From positions 109,988 through 173,987 of the forward strand of contig CALEJB010000051.1 in the NCBI GenBank assembly GCA_937898675.1: a stretch of DNA of 64,000 nucleotides. Direction: 5' to 3'. Shown one piece after another: positions 8,958 to 18,927 of this stretch. The stretch's first letter is position 1. Each line of letters starts with the position of its first letter. Origin of the DNA: an uncultured Prevotellaceae bacterium (GTDB lineage: Bacteria; Bacteroidota; Bacteroidia; Bacteroidales; Muribaculaceae). The notes beneath the pieces were generated by a model. That model was not told where the DNA came from. It saw nothing but the letters and a program-made list of their open reading frames with translations, and made no database searches. The translations under genes and the position numbers were made by a program.

Positions 8958-9049
8958 CAAAAATTTTGCCAACAACTGGCAAAACTGGCGATATTTTTGA
9001 TTTTTTTGCGATTGGGCAGTCACCAGTCTGCGGCCGCTTGACGGCGCAA

Positions 9050-9088
9050 AAGCAAGTCACCCGCGGGCCTCATGGGGCGGCGGGTGAC
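9050..9088 (-). terminator. Intrinsic terminator of the lipoprotein operon
   Basis: On the minus strand GTCACCCGC and GCGGGTGAC form a perfect 9-bp stem (arms 9056-9064 and 9080-9088), with additional GC pairs possible inside the loop, followed by TTGCTTTTGC. It lies 27 bases past the stop of the second lipoprotein gene. Confidence 0.65.
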
Positions 9089-9114
9089 GGTGGTAGGGGG
9101 TGGCTGGCGCTGCC

Positions 9115-9879
9115 TTAGTTCAGTTGCCTGAACAGGTCGCCGCTGATGGCATAGGTGGTCTCGCCCACCTTGTAGGAGCCGGTGATGCGGCGCGCCTGGT
9201 TGTCGATGACGGCGTTGAAGTCGGTGATGTCGAAGCGCGAGCTGTAGTCACACTTGGCGCTTGCCGCGGTCACGGTGTAGCCCGTGGCGGTGGGCGTGAG
9301 CGTGAGCTCCTTGTACCAGAACTCCTGCGTGATGTGGCCCTGGCGGGTGTCGGGCATGAAATTGAGGATGTACAGGTCGCAGGTCTGGCCCTTGCTGTCG
9401 ATGCCGATCATGTAGTCGATGTCCTGCGTCTCGATTGACGCGTCGGCGTCGGTGACGGTGGTGGTGGCGTAGGCAAAGTAGAGGTGGGTGGAGCAATACA
9501 CGCTGCAGCCGTTGGCGTCGGTAAAGGTGTACCAAATCACGCCGGTGGACATGTCCAGGCAGCCGTTCACATGATAGGCGTCGCTGGATGTGAAAGTGTA
9601 GGTGTGGCTTGCTGCCGACGTCATGGTCATCGCTGCCGTTGACATGGAGGCCAGGTTGCCCTTGCTGTCCTTGTAGTCGCCGCTGATTTGGATTGTGTTG
9701 TCGGTGTAGTCGAGTTCAAAGGTGGTCTCTCCCTGCGAGAACACGGCGTTGTCGCCGTTGACGGCGCGGGCGTTGACGGTGGCTTTGAGGGTCTGGGTGT
9801 TCTCGGTGTCGTCCTCGTCGTTGCAGGCGGTGAGCATGACCACCGCGAGCAGTGCTAACAGATAGATGCTTTTCTTCAT
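9115..9879 (-). CDS. Surface or periplasmic lipoprotein, paralogue of the next gene
   Basis: A 254-residue lipoprotein: signal peptide with lipobox LLTAC (Cys 19) followed by an acidic NDEDD stretch, a pattern in Bacteroidota linked with export to the cell surface. The rest is beta-rich with many T, Y and D residues and no enzyme motif I recognise. It shares layout with the neighbouring 281-residue lipoprotein: a DLYILNFMPDTRQG-like segment, then LTLTPTATGYTVTA, then a C-terminal beta hairpin, so the two look like diverged paralogues. It follows that gene by 34 bases and is followed by a terminator, downstream of a TonB-dependent receptor that it may serve. Confidence 0.8.
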   Translation of the reverse strand: MKKSIYLLALLAVVMLTACNDEDDTENTQTLKATVNARAVNGDNAVFSQGETTFELDYTDNTIQISGDYKDSKGNLASMSTAAMTMTSAASHTYTFTSSDAYHVNGCLDMSTGVIWYTFTDANGCSVYCSTHLYFAYATTTVTDADASIETQDIDYMIGIDSKGQTCDLYILNFMPDTRQGHITQEFWYKELTLTPTATGYTVTAASAKCDYSSRFDITDFNAVIDNQARRITGSYKVGETTYAISGDLFRQLN

Positions 9880-9913
9880 GATTGATATTAGTGTTGATGT
9901 TGTAAACGGTTGG

Positions 9914-10759
9914 TTAATAGGCGGTGTAGTCGGGGTAGGTGCGTCCCGATGCCACTACCGTGGCGCCGCCCACGGTGAAGTTGGTGACGAGTGTGTCGTT
10001 GACAATGTCCACATTGGCGCTAAAGGTCCTGAAGGGATATTTGTCGGTGGTCTTGATGTTGTGGCGGGTGCTGTCCATCATGGTGCGGTAGGTGGCGGTG
10101 GTCTTCAGTCCGGTGCCGCTGACGGTGAATCCCGTGGGGGTGACGGTGAAGACCACGCCGTTGCTGGTGATGTTCTCGAAGTACTTGAACTCCTTGGCAT
10201 AGGTGAGCTGCATCACCTTGATGTTGCAGTTGTTGGTGCCGGGCATGATGTCAAACTGGTACATCGCGTCGCCCACGGTGTTGCTCTTGGTGGTGTCGTC
10301 ATAGGTGAGCGTGGTGGTGGTCTTGAGGTAGAACACCTCGGGGGTCATCGACACAATGCGCAGGCCATCGGCTGTGGTGTAGGCATAGCGCATGGCGCCC
10401 TCGTTGAAATCGACATATCCCGTGAGGTCCTTCACCTGGCTGCCGCTGCCGCTCAGGGCGTAGAACCCCAGGCGCTTGGGCGTGGCCTTGATGCCGTCGA
10501 GCTTGACGGTGTGCTCACTGCCGTCGTTGTAGGTCAGTTCGAGGCTGGCCGTGTGGCGAATGGTGTCGATGACGAGTTTGTTGTGTGTGGCCGAGATGCC
10601 GAGCACCTGGCCGTTGCCGGTGTTGACGATGTGGTTAAACATGCTGGTGTTGACGGTGAACACGCCGTCGTCGCGCCGTCCGGGCTCGTCGTCGCCGCAC
10701 GATGCGATGGCCATCGAGAGCATGGCGGTTGCCGCGATTAGGAAAAGGATTTTCTTCAT
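9914..10759 (-). CDS. Lipoprotein next to the TonB-dependent receptor
   Basis: A 281-residue lipoprotein. The start is set at the ATG at 10759 because it yields a proper lipoprotein signal (MKKILFLIAATAML...ASC, then GDDEPGRRDD); the longer open frame to 10825 would add 22 residues that spoil the signal and cross the promoter box. The mature part is beta-rich with paired motifs (FDIMPGTNNC, then VFTVTPTGFTVSG) that match the order in the adjacent 254-residue lipoprotein. No enzyme signature. It lies 110 bases after the TonB-dependent receptor with its own -7 box in between. A substrate-binding or surface-exposed partner role is possible but is inference only. Confidence 0.8.
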   Translation of the reverse strand: MKKILFLIAATAMLSMAIASCGDDEPGRRDDGVFTVNTSMFNHIVNTGNGQVLGISATHNKLVIDTIRHTASLELTYNDGSEHTVKLDGIKATPKRLGFYALSGSGSQVKDLTGYVDFNEGAMRYAYTTADGLRIVSMTPEVFYLKTTTTLTYDDTTKSNTVGDAMYQFDIMPGTNNCNIKVMQLTYAKEFKYFENITSNGVVFTVTPTGFTVSGTGLKTTATYRTMMDSTRHNIKTTDKYPFRTFSANVDIVNDTLVTNFTVGGATVVASGRTYPDYTAY

Positions 10760-10792
10760 GACTGTTATGTTGCTTTGAATGATTTTTGGCTG

Positions 10793-10800
10793 CAAAGATA
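10793..10800 (-). promoter_or_regulatory. Candidate -7 box (TATCTTTG) for the lipoprotein pair
   Basis: The minus strand reads TATCTTTGCA 33 bases before the chosen ATG at 10759. It supports the shorter start of this gene, because the longer start would lie upstream of the promoter. Confidence 0.55.
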
Positions 10801-10869
10801 CATTGAAAAACCACACGGCGCGCATGGCATGGCGCCATTTTGAGAGTTTTTATATTAAATGTAGTTAAA

Positions 10870-13080
10870 TTACAGTTCCAGGCGCAGCGTCACGCCCATG
10901 CTGCGGCCGTGTCCGCGCTGCAGGAACGGGTGCTGGATGGACACGAAATAGAATGTCTTGTAGCCGGTGCCGGTGAGGTTGCGTCCCCACATCTCAACGC
11001 TGTAACGTGGCTGTTTCCAGGTGACCGAGGCGCCCAGCAGCGCATACAGCGGCTGCTGCAGCGTGTTGGCCTCGTCCCAGTAGATGTCGCCCGTGGCGCG
11101 CACGTCGGCGGCCAGCGTGAGCAGGCGGCCGTCGCCGCCCGTGCCGAACGAGTGGCTGGCCTGGCCGTAGATGGTGTGCATCGGGGCATAGGGCACGCGG
11201 TTGCCCGCGCAGTCGGTCTTGCCGTCGTTGTAGTTGCCAAAGGTGGCGCTGGTGAAGCCGTAGCTCACCGACAGGCGCGTGAGCGGGGCGGGGCGCACTG
11301 TCATGGCAAACTCGCCGCCCCAGCTGCAGGTCTTGCCCGCATTGGTCATCATGCGTCCCGTGGTGGTGCCCGGCGGGAACACGGTGAGCTGGCGGTCGCG
11401 GCAGTCCATGACAAAGGCGTTCACGTCGCTTTGCACGCGGCCGTCCCAGCACTCGAAGTGTCCGCCCAGTTCATAGTTCCACGCCTTTTCGGGGCCGTAC
11501 CCCACCATCTTGTCCACATCGTACTGCAGGCCGATGCCCATCATGCCCATGAGGCGCTGCTGCAGCACGTCGCTGAACATCTGGGTGTTGAATCCGCCCG
11601 CCTTGCTGCCGCGGGCGATGCTGGCATAGAGGGTGTGCCTCTTGCCTTGCCACGGCTGCCACGCGAGGCTCACGCTGGGCAGCACGGCCAGGAAATCCTT
11701 GTCGAGCGTGCCGCGCTCGTTGATGTCGATGGGTTCGTGTCCAAGCACTTGTCCTGTGGCTGTCTCGTAGATGGTGTAACCCGTGCCCGTCGCGCTCTCG
11801 TAGTTGAGCCGGGCGTGCTCGTAGTCCAGCCTCACGCCCGCCTGCAGCGTCCATTGGCCGCGCTTGTAGGTGGAGGTGTGGTAGAGCGCCGCGCCGCCGC
11901 TGGGGCTGGTGAAACGGCTGCCCAGCACAAACGAGCGGCTGTCCCACTGGATGGCATGGCCCGGCAGGTTGGCGTTGACATTGTCCTCGATGAGCCGCGC
12001 GATGCCGGTGTCGAAGAAGGTGACCGGCGCGTCCATGCGGTAGCGGCGGAAAAATCCGCTCGCTCCGGCGAGCCAGCTGTAGCCCTCGCCCTGATGTCGG
12101 CTGCGTGCCACAAAGTCCTGGGTAACAGCGTGCTCACGCCGCTGCTGGGTGAGCGTGAAATAGTCCATGGGGGTGAAGTCCTGGTCGAGCGTCATGTTGT
12201 CGTCGAGGTACTGCCAGCTGGTGATGCTCGACAGCGTGAACCGCTCGAAGTCTTTGCTTGCCGTGGCACCTGCGGTGGCCGACGTGCGGCGGTAGAAACA
12301 GGTGTCGTTGTAGGCGATGAGGCCCGTCTCGACGAACTCATAGGGGTAGCCGCCCTGCCTGGTGGCGGTAAACGATGCCACTGCGGCGGCATACCATCCG
12401 CCGGCGCTGCGCCACTCGAGCTTGAGGCGTGCGCCCGCCATGCGTTCCCAGTCACAGCGGCGGCCGTTGAACTGGTTGCGGAACTCGCCCTCGGCGCTGC
12501 CGTAGTGTGCCGACACGCCCAAACCCAGCCCGGGTGCCAGCAGCGTGTAGTGGCTGGCACCGATGCGCCAGGCGCCGTGTGATGCCGCCTCGGCCAGCGC
12601 TCTGGTGCCCTGATGGTTGAGTGGCGACAGGGTGTAGATGTTGATGAGGCCGCCCATGGTGTTGCGGCCGTATAGGGTGTTCTGCGGGCCGCGCAGCACC
12701 TCGATGCGGGCGATGTCCGTCAGGTCGATGTCATAGTTCTCCTTGGTGACTACGGGCACATTATCCACCGCCAGGCCCACGGCGGGCTGGTCGATGCGGG
12801 TGCCGATGCCGCGCACATACACCGTCGAGGTCATCCTGCTGCCATAGTCGGGGATGAACAGGTTGGGCACCATGTCGGCGGCGTCCTTGGGCGACAGCAG
12901 GCGTTGCTGCTCGGCCTGGTCGCGGCCGATGACGGTGACGGGGGCGGCCTGGGTGCGCAGGTCTGCGCTCTGCTTGATGGCAGTGACGGTGACTTCGCCC
13001 AGCGACAGGGTGTCGCTCACCGCCTGGGCGCGCAGGCCGGCGGCGAGGGCAAGCATCGCAATCGTCAGGATTTTTTTCAT
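10870..13080 (-). CDS. TonB-dependent outer-membrane receptor
   Basis: A 736-residue outer-membrane receptor. A signal peptide (residues 1-20) is followed by a TonB-box-like stretch (DTLSLGEVTVTA), a plug domain (about 30-150) with VRGIGTRIDQ and the hallmark VLRGPQNTLYGRNTMGG near residue 127, and a long beta-barrel. It lacks the N-terminal carboxypeptidase-like domain of SusC proteins and has no SusD neighbour, so it is closer to siderophore, vitamin or metal receptors; the substrate is not shown by the sequence. Two related lipoproteins lie downstream on the same strand. Its start codon is almost back-to-back with its own -7 box, and it diverges from the nuo-atp superoperon across 234 bases. 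Confidence 0.92.
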   Translation of the reverse strand: MKKILTIAMLALAAGLRAQAVSDTLSLGEVTVTAIKQSADLRTQAAPVTVIGRDQAEQQRLLSPKDAADMVPNLFIPDYGSRMTSTVYVRGIGTRIDQPAVGLAVDNVPVVTKENYDIDLTDIARIEVLRGPQNTLYGRNTMGGLINIYTLSPLNHQGTRALAEAASHGAWRIGASHYTLLAPGLGLGVSAHYGSAEGEFRNQFNGRRCDWERMAGARLKLEWRSAGGWYAAAVASFTATRQGGYPYEFVETGLIAYNDTCFYRRTSATAGATASKDFERFTLSSITSWQYLDDNMTLDQDFTPMDYFTLTQQRREHAVTQDFVARSRHQGEGYSWLAGASGFFRRYRMDAPVTFFDTGIARLIEDNVNANLPGHAIQWDSRSFVLGSRFTSPSGGAALYHTSTYKRGQWTLQAGVRLDYEHARLNYESATGTGYTIYETATGQVLGHEPIDINERGTLDKDFLAVLPSVSLAWQPWQGKRHTLYASIARGSKAGGFNTQMFSDVLQQRLMGMMGIGLQYDVDKMVGYGPEKAWNYELGGHFECWDGRVQSDVNAFVMDCRDRQLTVFPPGTTTGRMMTNAGKTCSWGGEFAMTVRPAPLTRLSVSYGFTSATFGNYNDGKTDCAGNRVPYAPMHTIYGQASHSFGTGGDGRLLTLAADVRATGDIYWDEANTLQQPLYALLGASVTWKQPRYSVEMWGRNLTGTGYKTFYFVSIQHPFLQRGHGRSMGVTLRLEL

Positions 13081-13085
13081 GGGGG

Positions 13086-13093
13086 CAAAGGTA
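13086..13093 (-). promoter_or_regulatory. Candidate -7 box (TACCTTTG) for the TonB-dependent receptor
   Basis: The minus strand reads TACCTTTG ending 5 bases before the ATG at 13080. If used, the transcript would have almost no 5' leader. No clear -33 TTTG at 19-21 bases. The close spacing makes this less certain than the other boxes. Confidence 0.4.
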
Positions 13094-13148
13094 GTTCAAA
13101 AAAACTTTTCTTTACTTGTTAACAAGGCCGAAATTTGGGCTGTAATTG

Positions 13149-13180
13149 TTTTCTCATATTATAAAAAATAAGTAAATTTG
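13149..13180 (+). promoter_or_regulatory. Promoter of the nuo-atp superoperon
   Basis: TAAATTTG at 13173-13180 matches the TAnnTTTG -7 box, with TTTT at 13149-13152 exactly 20 bases upstream in the -33 place. Predicted transcription start is near 13187, leaving a leader of about 128 bases before nuoA. No comparable box was seen in the gaps before atpD or nuoI, so this may drive the whole 17-kb block. Confidence 0.6.
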
Positions 13181-13314
13181 CACCGAGAAAAGCAGGTCTT
13201 TTGCCCCAATGGCACGCGTGCAGGTGTGTAAGAAATTGTGGTTTAGGGATTTTGCTCAAGTGTTAACCAAAAACCGATATCAACAAAACAATATATCAGC
13301 AATAACTTCAAGTT

Positions 13315-13689
13315 ATGGACATTTCAATTTTCGGAATTCAGAGCACCACACTTGCCATTACGGCGGCGTTGACCGGCGTGGGTCTTGTAGCGGCTGCCCT
13401 GATTATCGCGTGGCTCATTGGACCGCGCAGTTACACCAAGAAGAAGGGTGAGCCCTTTGAGTGCGGCATCCCCACGCGCGGCGAGTCGATGGCTCAGTAC
13501 CATGTGGGTTATTACCTGTTTGCCATCCTGTTCCTGATGTTTGATGTGGAGACGGTCTTCCTGTTCCCCTGGGCGACCATCTGCAAGACCATCGGCAGCA
13601 CGGCGCTGCTGGCAGTGGGCACTTTCCTTGTAATTCTGGTTTTAGGTCTGGCTTATGCCTGGAAGAAAGGAGCGTTGCGATGGAAGTGA
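13315..13689 (+). CDS. nuoA: NADH-quinone oxidoreductase subunit A
   Basis: A small membrane subunit (124 residues) of respiratory complex I, near the quinone chamber. Three membrane segments are visible (about residues 11-32, 64-84 and 92-113), with the conserved acidic block GEPFECGIPTRGES between the first two and FLMFDVETVFLFPW in the second. It is the first gene of the nuo-atp superoperon and its end overlaps nuoB by 10 bases, implying translational coupling. Confidence 0.95.
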   Translation: MDISIFGIQSTTLAITAALTGVGLVAAALIIAWLIGPRSYTKKKGEPFECGIPTRGESMAQYHVGYYLFAILFLMFDVETVFLFPWATICKTIGSTALLAVGTFLVILVLGLAYAWKKGALRWK

Positions 13690-14282
13690 AAATCAAGTCG
13701 ATGAAGCACGAGGACTTCAAGGACAACGAATATATCGACAGCCTTGTTGAGCAACTGCGGGCCGGCGGCACCAACATTGTCGTGGGCAAGCTGGACCAGT
13801 TGATGAACTGGGGCGTGAGCAACTCGCTGTGGCCGCTGTGCTTTGGCACCAGCTGCTGCGCCATTGAGTTCATGTGCCTGGGCGCTGCGCGCTACGACAT
13901 GGCGCGCTTTGGCTTTGAGGTGGCGCGCAACAGCCCCCGCCAGGCCGACTACATCATGTGCCAGGGCACCATCAACTACCGCATGGCGCCGGCGCTCAAG
14001 CGCCTGTATGAGCAGATGGCCGAGCCCAAGTATGTCATCGCCTGCGGCTCGTGCACCGTGAGCGGCGGCCCGTTCAAGAACAGTTACTGCGTGGTCAAGG
14101 GCGTGGACGAGATTATCCCTGTGGATGTTTATCTGCCCGGTTGCCCCCCGCGTCCCGAGGCGTTCTTTTATGCCCTGATGCAGCTGCAGCGCAAGATCAA
14201 GGTGCAGAAGTACTTTGGCGGTGCTAACCGCAAGGAGAAACTGCAGTATGACGGCAAGGAACTCAAGGAGACCAACAAGTAA
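13680..14282 (+). CDS. nuoB: NADH-quinone oxidoreductase subunit B
   Basis: A 200-residue peripheral subunit carrying the terminal [4Fe-4S] cluster N2 that hands electrons to quinone. The cluster cysteines are present: the tandem pair in FGTSCCAIEFM (C59, C60), C125 in ACGSCTVSGG and C155 in LPGCPPRPEAF. The start is chosen at the ATG overlapping the nuoA stop. The C-terminus after residue 180 is lysine-rich and variable. It is part of the same transcript as nuoA and nuoCD. Confidence 0.96.
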   Translation: MEVKIKSMKHEDFKDNEYIDSLVEQLRAGGTNIVVGKLDQLMNWGVSNSLWPLCFGTSCCAIEFMCLGAARYDMARFGFEVARNSPRQADYIMCQGTINYRMAPALKRLYEQMAEPKYVIACGSCTVSGGPFKNSYCVVKGVDEIIPVDVYLPGCPPRPEAFFYALMQLQRKIKVQKYFGGANRKEKLQYDGKELKETNK

Positions 14283-14316
14283 ACCACAACCCCATCAAAA
14301 AACCAAAGTAACTATT

Positions 14317-15951
14317 ATGTCAGAGATACAGAACAAAATCACGCAGTTGTGCCCCGCGGCAACGGTTGACGCTGCCGGCGAGTTCCTCGAGGTGGCCGTT
14401 GCCGCCGCCCAGTGGCATGACCTGGCGAGCGCCCTCAAGGACCAGCTGCACTATGACTACCTCACCGCTGTGGTGGGCATGGACTGGACCGAGGCCTATG
14501 GCTGTGTATATTACCTGACCAATACCGACACCCAGGAGATGCTGCACGTGAAGGTGACCTGCGCCGACCGCGAGCACCCGCACATCCCCTCGGTGACCGA
14601 CCTGTGGCGCGTGGCCAACTTCCAGGAGCGCGAGGTGTATGACTTCTTCGGCATCATCTTCACGGGCCATCCCGACATGCGCCGCATGTTCCTGCGCACC
14701 GACTGGGTGGGCCACCCCCTGCGCAAGGACTACAAGCCCGAGGACAACCCCCTGCGCCTCGACGACGAGCCCAACGAGGACTACACCTGCAGCTGGAGCC
14801 TTGACGACAAGGGCAGCCTGGTGAAGACCGACGGCAAGGTGTTTGAGGACGACGAGTATGTCATCAACATCGGCCCGCAGCACCCCTCGACGCACGGTGT
14901 GATGCGCTACCGCGCCAGCATCGACGGCGAGTTGGTCAAGAAGGTCGATGTCGTGAGCGGATACATCCACCGCGGCATTGAGAAGATGTGCGAGGACCTT
15001 ACCTATCCGCAGATGCTGCTCTACACCGAGCGCATGGACTATATGGCTGCCCACATGAACCGCCACTGCATGTGCATGGCCGTGGAGAAGGCGCTGGGCC
15101 TTGAGGTGCCTCGCCGCGCCGAGCTCATCCGCCTGATGATGGACGAGTTGATGCGCCTGTCGTCGCACTTGCTCAGCTACGGCTGCTTGACCATGGACCA
15201 GGGCGCCACCACCGCGTTCTTCTACGGTTTCCGCGAGCGCGAGCTGATTTATGACATCTTTGACCGCACCTGCGGCGCACGCATGTCGATGAGCTACTCG
15301 TGCATCGGCGGCGTGGTGGCCGACGTGCATGAGGACTTTGTGAAGGATGTGCGCCACGCCTGCGACGTCATCGAGAAGGCCCTCAAGGAATATCACAAGC
15401 TGTTCACCGGCAATGTCATTGCCGTGAACCGCATGGTGGGCGTCGGCGCCTTGAGCAAGGAGGACGCCATCAACTATGCCATCACCGGCCCCTCGGGCCG
15501 CGCCAGCGGCGTGCACTGCGACGTGCGCAAGACGCAGCCTTACTCGCTGTACGGCGAGTTTGAGTTTGACGAGGTGCTGCGCGACGGCGGCGACTCGATG
15601 GACCGCTACATGGTGCGCATGCTCGAGATGGAGCAGAGCATCAAGATACTGCGCCAGGCGTGCGACAAGCTCGAGGCCGAGGGCCTGCAGGGCGAGTACT
15701 GCGCCCCCAAGGTGCCCAGGGTGATGAAACTGCCCGCCGGCCACTGGTACCAGCAGGTGGAGGCCAGCCGCGGCGCCTTTGGCGTTTACATCGAGAGCGA
15801 CGGCGGCGCCAAGCCCGTGCGCGTACACTTCCAGTCGCCGTGCTTCAACCTCACCGGCATTGTGGACCTCACATGCAAGGACAATCTGATTGCCGACCTG
15901 ATTACCATCACGGCGTCGATTGACTATGTCATCCCCGACATCGACCGATAA
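14317..15951 (+). CDS. nuoCD: Fused NADH-quinone oxidoreductase subunits C and D
   Basis: A 544-residue fusion of the 30-kDa (NuoC) and 49-kDa (NuoD) subunits. NuoC covers about residues 1-165, ending with the family signature FQEREVYDFFGIIFTGHPDMRR and a conserved RTDW block; NuoD begins near residue 185 with NIGPQHPSTHGVMR, whose histidines line the quinone site, and continues through SGYIHRGIEKM and the C-terminal YVIPDIDR. The start is the ATG at 14317 after an A-rich gap; upstream in-frame codons overlap nuoB and are not expected to be used. C-D fusions are usual in this phylum and in enterobacteria. Confidence 0.96.
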   Translation: MSEIQNKITQLCPAATVDAAGEFLEVAVAAAQWHDLASALKDQLHYDYLTAVVGMDWTEAYGCVYYLTNTDTQEMLHVKVTCADREHPHIPSVTDLWRVANFQEREVYDFFGIIFTGHPDMRRMFLRTDWVGHPLRKDYKPEDNPLRLDDEPNEDYTCSWSLDDKGSLVKTDGKVFEDDEYVINIGPQHPSTHGVMRYRASIDGELVKKVDVVSGYIHRGIEKMCEDLTYPQMLLYTERMDYMAAHMNRHCMCMAVEKALGLEVPRRAELIRLMMDELMRLSSHLLSYGCLTMDQGATTAFFYGFRERELIYDIFDRTCGARMSMSYSCIGGVVADVHEDFVKDVRHACDVIEKALKEYHKLFTGNVIAVNRMVGVGALSKEDAINYAITGPSGRASGVHCDVRKTQPYSLYGEFEFDEVLRDGGDSMDRYMVRMLEMEQSIKILRQACDKLEAEGLQGEYCAPKVPRVMKLPAGHWYQQVEASRGAFGVYIESDGGAKPVRVHFQSPCFNLTGIVDLTCKDNLIADLITITASIDYVIPDIDR

Positions 15952-15999
15952 ACGAGACACAGTAACTAACGAACAATAACTCAAAACAGAGAAAAAGAT

Positions 16000-17082
16000 A
16001 TGTTTGACTTCAGTATAGTCACCAAGTGGTTCAATGACCTGCTCAACGGCGTGATGCCGCAGTGGCTCACCACCACCGTCGAGTGTGTCATCGTGGCAGT
16101 GGCACTGCTTGTTGCCTACTCGCTCATCGCCATGTTCTACATCTTTTATGAGCGCAAAGTGTGCGGCTGGATTCAGTGCCGCCTGGGCCCTACCCGCGTG
16201 GGCCCGTGGGGCGTGCTCCAGGTGTTTGCCGACGTCATCAAGATTCTGCAAAAGGAGCTGATTACGCTGTGGCACACCGACAAGTTCCTATTCCACCTGG
16301 CGCCTTACCTGGTGCTCATCGCCTCGATGCTCACCTTTGCCTGCCTGCCCTGGGGTCGCGGCCTGCAAATCGTTGACATGAACATCGGCGTGTTCTTCAT
16401 TGTCGCCGTGTCGTCGATTGGCGTGCTGGGCATCCTGCTCGCCGGCTGGTCGAGTAACAGCAAGTACACCCTCATCGGCGCAATGCGCAGCGGTGCCCAG
16501 ATGATCAGCTACGAGTTGTCGTGCGGCATCTCGATTCTCACCGTCGTGTGCCTGGCCGGCACTATGTCGATTACCGGTATCGTCGAGGCGCAGGAAAACG
16601 GCTGGTTCCTGTTCACGGGCCACATTCCTGCCATCATCGCATTCATTATTTATATTATCGCCGCCAATGCCGAGAACAACCGCGGCCCGTTTGACCTGCC
16701 CGAGGCCGAGCACGAGTTGACCGCAGGCTACCACACCGAGTATTCGGGCATCCACTTCGGCTTCTTCTACCTGGCGGAGTACCTGAACCTGTTCATCGTG
16801 TCGGGCATCGCCACGCTGCTCTTCCTGGGCGGCTGGATGCCCCTGCACATTCCCGGATGGGATGGCTTCAACACCGTGATGGACTATATTCCCAGCATCA
16901 TCTGGTTCCTGGGCAAGGCCTTCTTCATGACCTTCATTTTCATGTGGATTCGCTGGTCGTTCCCGCGTGTGCGCATCGACCAGATGCTGGCCCTCGAGTG
17001 GCGTTATCTCATGCCCATCGGCTTGTTCAACCTGGCGCTCATGGCCATCGTTGTCAGCCAGGGCTGGTACTTTGGCGCCTGA
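16000..17082 (+). CDS. nuoH: NADH-quinone oxidoreductase subunit H
   Basis: A 360-residue membrane subunit with eight or so transmembrane helices that forms the quinone channel entrance and couples it to proton pumping. Family blocks seen: [22 protein letters not shown] near residue 50, KELITLW, the acidic loop [24 protein letters not shown] near residue 228 and the C-terminal [10 protein letters not shown]. It is the last nuo gene before the ATP synthase genes begin 59 bases later. Confidence 0.96.
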   Translation: MFDFSIVTKWFNDLLNGVMPQWLTTTVECVIVAVALLVAYSLIAMFYIFYERKVCGWIQCRLGPTRVGPWGVLQVFADVIKILQKELITLWHTDKFLFHLAPYLVLIASMLTFACLPWGRGLQIVDMNIGVFFIVAVSSIGVLGILLAGWSSNSKYTLIGAMRSGAQMISYELSCGISILTVVCLAGTMSITGIVEAQENGWFLFTGHIPAIIAFIIYIIAANAENNRGPFDLPEAEHELTAGYHTEYSGIHFGFFYLAEYLNLFIVSGIATLLFLGGWMPLHIPGWDGFNTVMDYIPSIIWFLGKAFFMTFIFMWIRWSFPRVRIDQMLALEWRYLMPIGLFNLALMAIVVSQGWYFGA

Positions 17083-17105
17083 TGCACCGCGTAGAGTAAA
17101 ACTAA

Positions 17106-18641
<1,536 letters not shown>

Positions 18642-18682
18642 TGCCCTGCGGCGCATTGTTACACATTATATAATAATAAATA

Positions 18683-18916
18683 ATGACACTCAAAATCATA
18701 TCGGCAGAACAAATCGAGTTTGAAGGCACCGTCGAGTCGGTCACGCTTCCTGGCGTGATGGGGCGTTTCCAGGTGCTCAACAACCATGCCGCGCTCATCG
18801 CCGCCCTCGGGGCGGGCAAGATGTGCTATGTGGCCGAGGGCCGCACCATGGAGCAGGACATCCGCGGCGGCGTTGCCGATGTCAAGGATAATGTGGTGTC
18901 GGTGTGCTTGTATTGA
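18683..18916 (+). CDS. atpC: ATP synthase F1 subunit epsilon, short form
   Basis: A 77-residue epsilon subunit consisting only of the N-terminal beta-barrel (motifs TLPGVMGRFQVLNNHAALIAALG and GGVADVKDNVVSV). The C-terminal two-helix domain that inhibits ATP hydrolysis in other bacteria is missing, as in other short Bacteroidota epsilons, so regulation by that arm is not possible. It sits 41 bases after atpD. In many relatives a small hypothetical membrane gene follows; here atpB follows directly. Confidence 0.92.
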   Translation: MTLKIISAEQIEFEGTVESVTLPGVMGRFQVLNNHAALIAALGAGKMCYVAEGRTMEQDIRGGVADVKDNVVSVCLY

Positions 18917-18927
18917 ACAGTAATATA

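Noticed and set aside
9115..13080. Polysaccharide utilisation locus (SusC/SusD)
   Set aside because: The receptor lacks the SusC N-terminal domain, neither lipoprotein resembles SusD, and there are no glycoside hydrolases nearby.
13209..13451. Small plus frame overlapping the nuoA start
   Set aside because: Overlaps nuoA in another frame and covers its leader; no domain.
14320..16275. Minus-strand frame of 651 codons opposite nuoCD and nuoH
   Set aside because: Histidine- and valine-rich antisense translation with no family; nuoCD and nuoH on the other strand are certain. The same applies to the long minus frames opposite atpA, nuoL, nuoM and nuoN.
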